A DNA stretch of 7,762 nucleotides from Flavobacteriaceae bacterium (GTDB taxonomy: Bacteria; Bacteroidota; Bacteroidia; Flavobacteriales; Flavobacteriaceae). Positions 1 to 7,142 of this stretch are shown here, in pieces. The translations under genes and the position numbers were made by a program. The notes beneath the pieces are model-generated. The model searched no databases and had not been told where the DNA came from. It saw only the letters and a list, made by a program, of their open reading frames with translations. The stretch covers positions 1-7,762 of the forward strand of contig JABDLH010000147.1 of the NCBI GenBank assembly GCA_013003145.1, given 5' to 3'. Within the stretch, counting starts at the first letter, position 1. The number at the start of each line of letters is the position of its first letter.

Positions 1-975
1 CCGGCTTTTGACGGCTATATTGCCGGAAATTATGAGGGTGAACAGATCAGGGGTAATTTCATAAAAGAGGAATTAGATCGGTCCCAGGCATTTGTCGCCG
101 AATACGGGGATCAACCGCGGTTCCAGGTACAAGAAGCTCCTGCCTTTGATGTTAACGGCACTTGGGAGGCGAGCTTTGGGAATGATTCTACAGACCTGTA
201 CCCCGCCAAAGGGATTTTTACCCAGGAGGACTCTAAGGTAACCGGCACCTTCAGGACCACTACGGGAGACTACAGGTACCTGGAAGGGGTAGTGCGTGGA
301 GACAGTCTTTTACTCTCTACATTTGACGGTGCACACGCATTCCTTTTTGCCGCAGAGTACCGCGATTCTGTATTAGAAGGCAAGTTCTACTCCGGGAATC
401 ATTTCCAGGAAGCATTCACAGCCAGGCGGAATGCCCAATTTGAATTGGAGGACGAGGAAAGTATCACCTATTTAAAGGATGGCTATGATAAAGTAAGCTT
501 TGCCTTCCCTAATAGTTCCGGAGACATAGTTTCTTTAGAGGATGATCAATTCAGGGATAAGGTAGTCATCGTGCAATTGATGGGCAGTTGGTGCCCGAAC
601 TGCCTGGATGAAACCAAGTTCCTGGTAAATTACCTGGCAAACAACCCCACAGAAGACCTGGAAGTGGTAGCCCTTGCCTTTGAGTACGCAAAGACAGAGG
701 AGAAAGCTTTTAACAGTATTGAAAGGTTAGAGGAAAGAGTGGGTATTACATACCCTGTTTTATTGGCCCAATACGGGACCGACAGTAAATCCAAAGCACA
801 GGAGAAATTACCCATGCTCAACCATGTCTGGTCTTACCCTACCACTATTTTTATCGATAAAAAGGGCGAGGTGAGAAAGATCCACACCGGTTTTAACGGC
901 CCCGCCACGGGCGAAAAGTATAAGGAATTTAAAACGGAATTTGATTCGTTCGTTCGCGAATTACAGGCAGAATAG
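1..975 (+). CDS. TlpA/AhpC-like thiol-disulfide oxidoreductase, 5'-truncated by window edge
   Basis: The frame is open from base 1 and gives 324 residues before TAG, so the true start lies outside the window. A GTG at 292 could be read as a start, but the same frame continues upstream with similar beta-rich sequence, so I reject it. Roughly codons 1-155 look like a beta-strand-rich region (repeated G-T-W / G-x-F / L-E-G-x-V patterns). From about codon 165 a thioredoxin fold follows, with active-site W-C-P-N-C (cysteines at 592-594 and 601-603) and the usual cis-proline in S-Y-P-T-T (838-840) before I-F-I-D. Proteins of this type normally act in the periplasm, reducing or exchanging disulfides, and are often exported or lipid-anchored; the N-terminus that would show this is missing. 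The partner is unknown. The gene ends 2 bp from the convergent leuB stop. The thioredoxin-fold call is firm; the exact role is not. Confidence 0.85.
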   Translation, partial: PAFDGYIAGNYEGEQIRGNFIKEELDRSQAFVAEYGDQPRFQVQEAPAFDVNGTWEASFGNDSTDLYPAKGIFTQEDSKVTGTFRTTTGDYRYLEGVVRGDSLLLSTFDGAHAFLFAAEYRDSVLEGKFYSGNHFQEAFTARRNAQFELEDEESITYLKDGYDKVSFAFPNSSGDIVSLEDDQFRDKVVIVQLMGSWCPNCLDETKFLVNYLANNPTEDLEVVALAFEYAKTEEKAFNSIERLEERVGITYPVLLAQYGTDSKSKAQEKLPMLNHVWSYPTTIFIDKKGEVRKIHTGFNGPATGEKYKEFKTEFDSFVRELQAE

Positions 976-977
976 AA

Positions 978-2096
978 TCAGATAATGGTCGATTTTCCCA
1001 AACCGATGTTTTCCTTGTTCATGGTGAGGTGATCATCGGCATCTACTATATTATTAGCGATATATTCCCCAACGTGATCTGTACCGTATTTACCCTTGGC
1101 ATTCAGGTCCGGGGTTACAATATTCTGCTTCATCGATTTGTAGACCGCATTGACAATAGCCTGTGTTTCTTCCCTGAGCCCAAAATGTTCCATCATCATC
1201 GCTGCGGATAGGATAGAGGCGATAGGGTTAGCGATATTCTTCCCCTTGGCTTGTGGGTAAGACCCGTGAATGGGTTCAAACATGGCATGCTTTTCCCCTA
1301 CGGATGAAGAAGGGAGTAAGCCTATAGAACCTCCGATAGCACTTCCGGCATCAGATAAAATGTCCCCGAACAGATTCTCGGTCAGGATCACATCAAACAT
1401 ACCGGGATTCAGGATCAGTTGCATGGCTGCGTTATCGATATACATGAAGTCCAGCTCAATTTCAGGGTAACTTTCACCAATTCTTTTCACCACCCGGCGC
1501 CATAACCTTGAAGTCTCCAGGACATTGGCTTTATCGACCATGGTGACCTTGTTACGCCTCCTTTTGGCTGCCTTAAAAGCCAGGTGGGCTATCCTGCTGA
1601 TCTCCTTTTCAGAATATTCGCAAAGATCTGAAGCTACTGTTCCGGTTTCGTTCAGTTTCTTTTCACCAAAATAGATACCCCCCGTCAACTCACGATAGAT
1701 CACGAAATCTGCCGTTTTGATGATGTGCTTCTTCAGCGGTGATTTCTCCAGGATAGTAGGGAAAGCTTTAACCGGCCTGATATTTCCAAACAGGCCTAAG
1801 GCTTGCCGTAATTGTAACAGGCCTTGTTCTGGCCTGACCTTGGCATCCGGGTCATTATCGTACTTGGGATCCCCGATGGCTCCAAACAGGATGGCATCAG
1901 AATCTCTACAGATTTTAAGCGTTTCCTCCGGTAAAGGATTTCCTCCCTTCTCCATGGCAATAGCCCCCACGGGTGCCTGGGTATAACTAAAACTATGACC
2001 AAATGCTTCCTCTATTGCCTGCAGGCATTTTACTGCCTGTGCTGTTACCTCGGGTCCAATCCCGTCTCCGGGTAACAATGCTATATTCAACTTCAT
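978..2096 (-). CDS. leuB: 3-isopropylmalate dehydrogenase
   Basis: NAD-dependent oxidative decarboxylation of 3-isopropylmalate to 2-oxoisocaproate, the third dedicated step of leucine synthesis, in the cytoplasm. The 372-residue protein has the full family pattern: N-terminal L-L-P-G-D-G-I-G-P-E; substrate-binding arginines in L-R-Q-A-L and N-I-R-P (about R97, R107) and in Y-R-E-L-T-G-G-I-Y-F-G (R135, with catalytic-type Tyr142); Lys189 in V-D-K-A-N-V; metal aspartates near D221, D245 and D249 in N-L-F-G-D-I-L-S-D; and the cofactor loop E-P-I-H-G-S (about 274-279). R-E-L-T-G-G-I-Y-F-G separates it from isocitrate and tartrate dehydrogenases. It is slightly longer than the E. coli enzyme, with a polar tail after about residue 350. 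Its ATG directly follows the leuA TAA with no spacer, so it is probably translated by coupling. Its stop lies 2 bp from the convergent upstream gene. Confidence 0.97.
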   Translation of the reverse strand: MKLNIALLPGDGIGPEVTAQAVKCLQAIEEAFGHSFSYTQAPVGAIAMEKGGNPLPEETLKICRDSDAILFGAIGDPKYDNDPDAKVRPEQGLLQLRQALGLFGNIRPVKAFPTILEKSPLKKHIIKTADFVIYRELTGGIYFGEKKLNETGTVASDLCEYSEKEISRIAHLAFKAAKRRRNKVTMVDKANVLETSRLWRRVVKRIGESYPEIELDFMYIDNAAMQLILNPGMFDVILTENLFGDILSDAGSAIGGSIGLLPSSSVGEKHAMFEPIHGSYPQAKGKNIANPIASILSAAMMMEHFGLREETQAIVNAVYKSMKQNIVTPDLNAKGKYGTDHVGEYIANNIVDADDHLTMNKENIGLGKSTII

Positions 2097-3269
2097 TTAA
2101 GCTAAGCTTTCTAATTTAACCTTGCAGCCATCTATGATCTGGTGGATATCCTCATCCACGATTTCTTTTTTACGATCGGCATATTGCAGGAACTCCTCGT
2201 AGACCTCATCCAATTGTATCTTGGTCAATTCGTAGCCTACCTTTTTGGCCCTCCAGGCCAAAGCCGCCCTTCCGCTTCGAGCGGTAAGCACTATAGAGGA
2301 TTCAGTGACCCCTACTTCCGCCGGATCGATAATTTCGTATGTTTCTCGTTTTTTGATCACCCCGTCCTGGTGTATTCCGGAACTGTGAGCAAAGGCGTTA
2401 GAACCTACGATCGCTTTATTGGGCTGTACCGGCATTCCCATTTTTGAAGATACCATCTGGCTGGTCTCGAACAGCATTTCACTTTTAATGCCGGTATCCA
2501 GGTTGAGGTAAGGGTGTTGCCTCATAATCATTACCACTTCCTCTAAGGAGGTATTTCCAGCTCTTTCACCAATGCCGTTAATGGTACATTCTATCTGCCG
2601 TGCGCCATTGATGACCCCTGCAATGGAATTTGCGGTCGCAAGTCCGAGGTCGTTATGGCAATGGCAAGACAATATGGCCTTTTCTATCCCTTTAACGTTT
2701 TCTTTCAGGTACTTCATCTTTGCCCCGTATTCTTCGGGAAGACAATAGCCTGTAGTATCCGGGATATTAAGAACGGTGGCCCCTGCCTTAATGGCCGCTT
2801 CACAGATCCGGGCCAGGAATTCATTATCTGTACGTCCTGCATCTTCAGCATAGAATTCTACATCCTCCACAAATGTTTTTGCATAGGCTACGGCCTCGTA
2901 AGCCCGTTCCAGGATCTTATCTTGAGTAGAATTGAACTTGTATTTAATATGGGATTCCGATGTTCCGATACCCGTGTGAATCCTGGGTCTTACCGCGCCC
3001 TGCAGCGCTTCTGCCGCAACCTCGATATCTTTCCTGACCGCACGGGTCAGTCCACAGACCGTGGCATTTTTTACCAGCTTTGCAATCTCGTTTACCGATT
3101 GGAAATCACCCGGGCTGGAGACTGGGAAACCTGCCTCGATGACATCTACCCCCAGTTGATCCAGCTGCCTGGCAATCACCAGTTTTTGCTTGGTGTCTAA
3201 CTTGCATCCCGGCACCTGTTCACCATCCCTTAACGTAGTATCAAAAATTTGTACCTTATCTTTACTCAT
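2097..3269 (-). CDS. leuA: 2-isopropylmalate synthase, short form lacking the C-terminal regulatory domain
   Basis: Condenses acetyl-CoA with 2-oxoisovalerate to 2-isopropylmalate, the committing step of leucine synthesis. Seen in the 390-residue protein: the first signature T-L-R-D-G-E-Q near residue 12 (Arg14, metal Asp15); [11 protein letters not shown] around 137-147; N-I-P-D-T-T-G-Y around 168; the second signature with metal histidines H203 and H205 in S-C-H-C-H-N-D; and G-E-R-A-G-N (Asn239). The accessory segment S-G-I-H-Q-D-G (about 297-303) is present. The protein stops soon after the helical accessory region, whereas E. coli LeuA has about 520 residues and ends in a leucine-binding LeuA dimer domain; that domain is absent here. 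Citramalate or homocitrate synthase are alternatives, but the adjacent leuB and the overall motif set favour leuA. An AGGA lies 7 nt upstream of the ATG. No leuC or leuD lies upstream in this window. Confidence 0.94.
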   Translation of the reverse strand: MSKDKVQIFDTTLRDGEQVPGCKLDTKQKLVIARQLDQLGVDVIEAGFPVSSPGDFQSVNEIAKLVKNATVCGLTRAVRKDIEVAAEALQGAVRPRIHTGIGTSESHIKYKFNSTQDKILERAYEAVAYAKTFVEDVEFYAEDAGRTDNEFLARICEAAIKAGATVLNIPDTTGYCLPEEYGAKMKYLKENVKGIEKAILSCHCHNDLGLATANSIAGVINGARQIECTINGIGERAGNTSLEEVVMIMRQHPYLNLDTGIKSEMLFETSQMVSSKMGMPVQPNKAIVGSNAFAHSSGIHQDGVIKKRETYEIIDPAEVGVTESSIVLTARSGRAALAWRAKKVGYELTKIQLDEVYEEFLQYADRKKEIVDEDIHQIIDGCKVKLESLA

Positions 3270-3276
3270 GATAATT

Positions 3277-3280
3277 TCCT
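3277..3280 (-). promoter_or_regulatory. Shine-Dalgarno-like site of leuA
   Basis: On the minus strand AGGA (followed by AA) lies 7 nt before the leuA ATG at 3269-3267. It supports this start and is worth noting because the other starts in the window, such as panB and the 514-residue gene, show no such motif, as is usual in Bacteroidetes. Confidence 0.5.
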
Positions 3281-3291
3281 AATTTTAAAGA

Positions 3292-3299
3292 CGAAGTTA
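3292..3299 (-). promoter_or_regulatory. Possible -7 promoter element for leuA
   Basis: The minus strand reads TAACTTCG, one mismatch from the TAnnTTTG -7 element described for Bacteroidetes sigma-ABfr promoters, and sits 22 bp upstream of the leuA ATG. I do not find a convincing TTG at the -33 position, so this is a weak candidate resting on position and one box only. Confidence 0.25.
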
Positions 3300-3330
3300 T
3301 AATTAGCTTAAAGAAACAGTGAGTCGGGGA

Positions 3331-3345
3331 ATTGTCATTTACAAT
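3331..3345. promoter_or_regulatory. Short dyad (ATTGT-N5-ACAAT) in the leuA / 514-aa gene divergent region
   Basis: Perfect 5-bp inverted arms with a 5-bp spacer lie between the two divergent starts and overlap the candidate -33 element of the rightward promoter. The geometry is operator-like. Arms this short are expected by chance in a 140-bp A/T-rich region, so the call is speculative and no regulator can be named. Confidence 0.2.
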
Positions 3346-3359
3346 GCTTAGATACTTTG
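3332..3359 (+). promoter_or_regulatory. Candidate Bacteroidetes-type promoter for the 514-residue gene
   Basis: TTG at 3332-3334 and TACTTTG at 3353-3359 are 18 bp apart. The flavobacterial consensus is TTG and TAnnTTTG separated by about 17-23 bp; the downstream box here is one base short of that form. Transcription would begin near 3365 and leave a leader of about 45 nt before the ATG at 3410. The remaining leader (3360-3409) is very A/T-rich, with an AATTAATT palindrome at 3385-3392 and no Shine-Dalgarno motif. Confidence 0.35.
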
Positions 3360-3409
3360 AGGTTTATTTAAAATGCTGATAATCAATTAATTAAATAGTA
3401 TATTTTACG

Positions 3410-4954
3410 ATGACAAATGCCCCAAAAGATGCATTGTTCATATTGGTCAAATCCCTTTCTAAATCCGAAAAAAGACAATTTAAACTCTATGTAGGCAGAC
3501 TGGGGGTAAATACTGATGCCAAATTCCTGGCACTTTTTAATCTCCTGGATAAGATGAGATCCTATGATGAACAGGCTATTCTGGAGAGTGGAATTGTAAA
3601 GAAGTCACAACTATCTAACCTCAAAGCTCACCTCTATAAGCAAATTTTGGTCAGTCTGCGCCTGAACCCCGTCAACCAGAACATCCGGGTGCAGATCAGG
3701 GAACAACTGGATTTTGCAACCATACTCTACCAGAAAGGGCTCTATAAACAGAGTTTAAAAATCCTGGATAAGGTGAAAGCCGTTGCTATTGAGAACGAGG
3801 AGAAGAATATCGCTTACGAGATCGTAGAATTGGAAAAGGTCATAGAGACCCAGTACATCACCAGGAGCATCCCGGACCGGGCAGATGAACTTGCCATGCA
3901 GGCTAAGGAATTGTCTGCGCACAATGTTATGACCAGCAAGCTGTCTAACCTCTCTTTACAGCTCTACGGTATGATGTTGAAAGTGGGCTACGTGAGAAGT
4001 GATGATGATTACCAGCGCGTTAAGAAATACTTTGATTCCCATTTACCCGAATACAAATTGGAAGACCTGGGTTTCAGGGAAAAACTATGGTTGTACAAGG
4101 CGCATCTCTGGTACAGTTTCCTGGTACAGGATTTCCTGTCCTGTTATAAGTATTCCAGCAAATGGGTTGACCTGTTTGACGAGCATAAGGAGATGACCTT
4201 CCTTCATCCGGTGTTTTACCTGAAGGGTAACCATTACTTAATGGAATCACTCTTCTATGTAAAGTACAGTTCACAGTTCAGGCTGGTACTGGAAAAGCTG
4301 GAGGCGATGACGCAATCATCTGATTTTCCCCAGAACGATAACATACGTTCCCTGTCTTTCCTCTATATCAACCTCAATAAACTCAACCTTCATTTTATGG
4401 AAGGTACTTTTGAAGAGGGCCTGAAGTGGGTTAAGCCTATAGAAGCGGGAATCGCTGAACACAGGGAGCGTATTGATGAGCACCATGTCATGATCTTCTA
4501 CTATAAGATTGCGTGTTTATATTTTGGAATCGGAAAGAATAAGGAGTGTATTAACTATCTTAAAAAGATCATCAATAACAAGAATTTAAAGATGCGCGAG
4601 GACCTTATGTGCTTTGCCAGGGTGCTCAGCCTGGTCGCCCATTACGAGGCAGGTATGGACTACCACCTGGAAGTACAGTTAAAAAGCACCTATAAGTTTT
4701 TGCTTAAAATGAACGACTTGCATGCCGTGCAGAAAGAGATGATCAAATTCCTGAGGGGGCTAGGGGATATATACCCCCACGACCTGAAGAACGAGTTTCG
4801 GAAATTGCATGCAGAATTGAAGAAATACGAAAATCATCCCTACGAAAAGCGGGCTTTCCTGTACCTGGATATCATCTCCTGGCTGGAAAGCCACCTGGAA
4901 AATAAAGCGGTTGGGGAGATTATCAAGGAAAAGGCGAGCAGCCTTATTCGCTGA
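3410..4954 (+). CDS. Conserved helical-repeat (TPR-like) protein of unknown function
   Basis: I recognise no named function for this 514-residue protein. It has no signal peptide and no membrane segment, so it is probably cytoplasmic. Near the N-terminus (about residues 14-28) is a basic motif containing K-S-E-K-R-Q-F-K, which I associate with a group of uncharacterised Bacteroidetes proteins. The rest is almost entirely predicted amphipathic helices, with TPR-like pairs such as L-Y-Q-K-G-L-Y-K-Q-S-L-K-I-L near residues 104-117 and Y-Y-K-I-A-C-L-Y-F-G-I-G-K-N-K-E-C-I-N-Y-L in the C-terminal third. Such folds usually bind other proteins or peptides; that role is inference. The first ATG after the intergenic region is used. 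The gene is transcribed away from leuA and its last 11 bp overlap the end of the convergent lipoprotein gene. The CDS is secure, the TPR-like fold likely, the function unknown. Confidence 0.88.
   Translation: MTNAPKDALFILVKSLSKSEKRQFKLYVGRLGVNTDAKFLALFNLLDKMRSYDEQAILESGIVKKSQLSNLKAHLYKQILVSLRLNPVNQNIRVQIREQLDFATILYQKGLYKQSLKILDKVKAVAIENEEKNIAYEIVELEKVIETQYITRSIPDRADELAMQAKELSAHNVMTSKLSNLSLQLYGMMLKVGYVRSDDDYQRVKKYFDSHLPEYKLEDLGFREKLWLYKAHLWYSFLVQDFLSCYKYSSKWVDLFDEHKEMTFLHPVFYLKGNHYLMESLFYVKYSSQFRLVLEKLEAMTQSSDFPQNDNIRSLSFLYINLNKLNLHFMEGTFEEGLKWVKPIEAGIAEHRERIDEHHVMIFYYKIACLYFGIGKNKECINYLKKIINNKNLKMREDLMCFARVLSLVAHYEAGMDYHLEVQLKSTYKFLLKMNDLHAVQKEMIKFLRGLGDIYPHDLKNEFRKLHAELKKYENHPYEKRAFLYLDIISWLESHLENKAVGEIIKEKASSLIR
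4931..4945 (-). terminator. Weak intrinsic-terminator-like hairpin at the end of the lipoprotein gene
   Basis: Read on the minus strand this is AAGGC-TGCTC-GCCTT followed by TTCC, giving a 5-bp stem, a 5-nt loop and a run of four T across the stem end. It starts within the TAA of the DUF4252 lipoprotein gene, so it is placed to end the panB-side transcript. It lies entirely inside the last codons of the convergent 514-residue gene. The stem is short, so this is a tentative call. Confidence 0.3.
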
Positions 4955-5462
4955 CAGGGGTCATGGGCTTAAATTCGAGCAGAAGACTTGTGGCAAATTT
5001 GTCAAAACCGCTGGTTTTGGCCATCTCGCGGATTTTTGCGGGTGCAAAGTCGCCGCTGAAGTAAAGTATGGAACCGGTATTCATGTCACTGGTGTAGACC
5101 ACGACTTCCTTGACACTTCTGCCATTTTCGCGTATGGAAACCACATTCTTCCCCTGGGGATCATTTCTCCTGTAAATTTCGATAAAAGAACCGTCCTCAA
5201 GATTATCTACCCAATCATTGATCTCATTTTTTTCTACCTCACCCGGGAGCGGAAGTTTCATATAACGGATATCCTGGGCATTACCGATAAATTCGCGCAT
5301 TTCCGGCGAAGCGGTCCTAAGGAAAGACAGCATGACCTCGGGTACGCGGACGGCCATGACCTCGGGATCGTTCTTGTGCGATTTGTAGAATGAATCTATG
5401 CCGCGGGAGCCGGAGCATCCCACTGCCAATACTGCGATAAAAGCTAGGAAAAGACGGTTCAT
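4944..5462 (-). CDS. DUF4252-type lipoprotein
   Basis: A 172-residue protein with a type II signal peptide: M-N-R, a hydrophobic stretch, then A-V-G-C with the lipidation cysteine at residue 16, followed by S-G-S. It should be anchored in a membrane facing the periplasm. The mature part has the size and pattern of DUF4252 proteins of Bacteroidetes: an opening F-Y-K-S-H segment, an alternating helix/strand body, and a V-V-V-Y-T-S-D...G-S-I-L-Y-F-S-G-D-F strand pair near residues 120-140. The molecular function of this family is not established to my knowledge. Some DUF4252 genes lie beside ECF sigma factors, but here the neighbour is a pseudouridine synthase gene 41 bp upstream, probably on the same transcript. 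A TATCTTTA at 5498-5491 resembles a -7 box but lacks a -33 partner. The family assignment is from memory of its pattern; the lipoprotein call is stronger. Confidence 0.75.
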   Translation of the reverse strand: MNRLFLAFIAVLAVGCSGSRGIDSFYKSHKNDPEVMAVRVPEVMLSFLRTASPEMREFIGNAQDIRYMKLPLPGEVEKNEINDWVDNLEDGSFIEIYRRNDPQGKNVVSIRENGRSVKEVVVYTSDMNTGSILYFSGDFAPAKIREMAKTSGFDKFATSLLLEFKPMTPVSE

Positions 5463-5503
5463 AAAGTGAGCGTATTAGGCTGGTTTTAAATAAAGATAAT
5501 CAT

Positions 5504-6190
5504 TTACAGGCATGCATCCCACAGGACGTCCCGGGGAGGAGGTGCAAGGATGTCAATGCTTTCATTACGCACGGGGTGGGTAAAAGATAATTTATGGGCA
5601 TGGAGGTGGATACTGGCATCGGGGTTGCTGCGGTCAAAGCCGTATTTCAAATCTCCTTTAATTGGGCAACCTATTGCCGACAGCTGCGCACGTATCTGGT
5701 GATGCCTTCCTGTTTCCAGGGTGATTTCGAGCAGGTAGTAATTGTTCAGTTGTTTCAATAACTTATAATGCAGAATAGCCTTTTTGCTATTGGGCCTCTC
5801 ATCATTGTAAGCATAGGATTTGTTTTGTTTATGATTCCTGATCATCCAGTGGGTCAAGGTGTCATGCGGTTTTGGAGGAGCATTTTTGACCAGGGCCCAG
5901 TAGGTTTTTTCCGTTTCTTTTTCGGCGAAAAGCTTGTTCATCCGGGGCAGTGCTTTAGAGGTCTTTGCGAAAACCACAACACCAGATGTAGGCCTGTCCA
6001 GGCGGTGGGTTACCCCCAGGTATACGTTTCCGGGTTTATCGTACTTGGTTTTAATATAAAGTTTAACCACTTCGCTCAGGGGCATATCCCCGGTCTTATC
6101 GCCCTGCACGATATCGCCGGCTTGTTTGTTGATGGCGATCAGGTGATTGTCTTCAAAAAGAACTGCTAAGTTAGAGGGGGTAGAAGCCAT
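5504..6190 (-). CDS. RluA/TruC-family RNA pseudouridine synthase
   Basis: Isomerises a uridine to pseudouridine in RNA, acting in the cytoplasm. The 228-residue protein starts almost at the catalytic domain (V-L-F-E-D-N-H-L-I-A-I-N-K at about 10-22) and has no N-terminal S4 RNA-binding domain, unlike RluC and RluD. Catalytic Asp65 lies in H-R-L-D-R-P-T-S-G; K-T-Y-W-A-L-V (about 95-101) supplies the conserved tyrosine; T-G-R-H-H-Q-I-R (about 160-167) and the G-D-x-K-Y-G loop follow. H-R-L-D-R-P-T-S-G resembles E. coli TruC, which modifies tRNA U65, more than RluA (H-R-L-D-M-A-T-S-G), but the substrate cannot be read from sequence. The ATG lies 14 nt after the panB stop with no Shine-Dalgarno motif, so the two are probably co-transcribed. 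Confidence 0.9.
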   Translation of the reverse strand: MASTPSNLAVLFEDNHLIAINKQAGDIVQGDKTGDMPLSEVVKLYIKTKYDKPGNVYLGVTHRLDRPTSGVVVFAKTSKALPRMNKLFAEKETEKTYWALVKNAPPKPHDTLTHWMIRNHKQNKSYAYNDERPNSKKAILHYKLLKQLNNYYLLEITLETGRHHQIRAQLSAIGCPIKGDLKYGFDRSNPDASIHLHAHKLSFTHPVRNESIDILAPPPRDVLWDACL

Positions 6191-6204
6191 AGAATGCAGA
6201 TGGA

Positions 6205-7023
6205 CTAATATTGTTCATCTTCGTTTGGGAAATCCTGGTTTTTTACATCAGAGACGTACCTGGAGATGGCGTCCCCCATTTCTTCGTACAAGTTCATATA
6301 TCGACGTAAGAAGCGCGGATTAAATTCGTGTGTCATTCCCAGCAGGTCGTGGATCACCAGTACCTGCCCATCGGCATAAGGCCCGCCACCAATACCAATG
6401 GTAGGTATGGACAATTGCTCGGACACTCTTTTCGTAAGTTCGGCCGGGATTTTTTCGAGTACAATGGCAAAACAACCCAGTTTTTCCAGCATTTTGGCAT
6501 CTTCGATCAATTTTTCCGCTTCATCTTCTTCTTTCGCCCTGACCGAGTAAGTACCAAATTTGTATATAGACTGTGGGGTAAGGCCCAGGTGTCCCATTAC
6601 GGGAATCCCCGCATTCAGGATGCGTTTTACAGACTCTTTGATCTCGCAACCGCCTTCTAACTTAACGGCATGGGCCCCGCTCTCCTTCATGATCCTGATG
6701 GCAGACCGCAATGCCTCTTTCGGGTCACTCTGGTAACTCCCAAAAGGGATATCTACTACAACCAGTGCGCGGTTGACAGCCCTGATCACGGAGGTGGCGT
6801 GGTAGATCATCTGGTCTAAGGTGATCGGCAAGGTGGTCTCATGCCCGGCCATGACATTACTGGCAGAATCGCCAACCAGGATAACATCTACTTTGGCAGC
6901 ATCTACGATCTTGGCCATAGAATAGTCGTACGAAGTCAGCATGGAGATCTTTTCTCCTTTCTGCTTCATATCGACCAAGGATTTTACAGTGACACGTTTG
7001 TATTCGGATTTTGCGGTGGACAT
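6205..7023 (-). CDS. panB: 3-methyl-2-oxobutanoate hydroxymethyltransferase
   Basis: Transfers a hydroxymethyl group from 5,10-methylenetetrahydrofolate to 2-oxoisovalerate, giving ketopantoate, the first committed step of pantothenate and CoA synthesis. The 272-residue length is typical. Seen: M-L-T-S-Y-D-Y near 28-34; V-G-D-S with metal-type Asp52; V-V-D-I-P-F-G-S-Y with Asp91; K-L-E-G-G with Glu123; [10 protein letters not shown] at 143-152; V-L-E-K-I-P with catalytic-type Glu190; and I-G-I-G-G-G-P...D-G-Q-V-L-V at 209-223. These correspond in order to the magnesium and catalytic residues of E. coli PanB. The start is the first ATG of a frame that matches the family from the first strand. 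It appears to be first in a panB, pseudouridine synthase, lipoprotein transcription unit. No panC or panD is in the window. Confidence 0.97.
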   Translation of the reverse strand: MSTAKSEYKRVTVKSLVDMKQKGEKISMLTSYDYSMAKIVDAAKVDVILVGDSASNVMAGHETTLPITLDQMIYHATSVIRAVNRALVVVDIPFGSYQSDPKEALRSAIRIMKESGAHAVKLEGGCEIKESVKRILNAGIPVMGHLGLTPQSIYKFGTYSVRAKEEDEAEKLIEDAKMLEKLGCFAIVLEKIPAELTKRVSEQLSIPTIGIGGGPYADGQVLVIHDLLGMTHEFNPRFLRRYMNLYEEMGDAISRYVSDVKNQDFPNEDEQY

Positions 7024-7142
7024 AGGCTGTATTTTAGCGGGATTAAAGGTAAGGAGATTTATTGTAAACCCCTATCAGATGAGAGAGGGCTTAATAGAAA
7101 TCTGAGGCTAATTACCTATCTTTCTGAACCAAATACTTCTAT
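7024..7142. promoter_or_regulatory. Divergent intergenic region between panB and the NTF2-like gene
   Basis: 119 bp must hold both promoters. Leftward, TACCTTTA (minus strand, 7052-7045) matches TAnnTTTG except at the last base, about 21 bp before the panB ATG. Rightward, TATCTTTC (7117-7124) matches equally well, about 18 bp before the ATG at 7143. Neither has a clear TTG about 20 bp further upstream. A 6-bp dyad TCAGAT...ATCTGA (7075-7080 and 7100-7105) lies between them with a 19-bp spacer; it may be chance. No riboswitch or leader peptide is apparent. Confidence 0.3.

Noticed and set aside
944..961. ATTCG-N8-CGAAT hairpin with a TTCG triple repeat near the end of the thioredoxin-fold gene as a leuB terminator
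   Set aside because: It is inside coding sequence, the stem is short and A/T-containing, and on the minus strand no T-run directly follows it.
292..975. A GTG at 292 as the start of the thioredoxin-fold gene
   Set aside because: The same frame is open back to base 1 with protein-like, beta-rich sequence that matches the region after the GTG; this is a gene cut by the window edge.
978..1050. Possible frameshifted or read-through C-terminus of LeuB (polar tail after residue 350)
   Set aside because: The conserved core is complete and the total length is within the family range; the tail alone is not evidence of an error.
2655..3200. A 181-codon open frame on the plus strand inside leuA
   Set aside because: It lies wholly antisense to strongly conserved leuA codons and its product is cysteine- and aromatic-rich with no recognisable pattern.
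3303..3338. An 11-codon minus-strand reading frame upstream of leuA that might be a leucine leader peptide
   Set aside because: It has only two scattered leucine codons, no run of branched-chain codons, and I see no pair of alternative hairpins after it, so attenuation is not supported.
4911..5393. A 160-codon plus-strand open frame across the end of the 514-residue gene and the lipoprotein gene
   Set aside because: The opposite strand encodes a protein with a clear lipoprotein signal and conserved pattern; this frame shows none.
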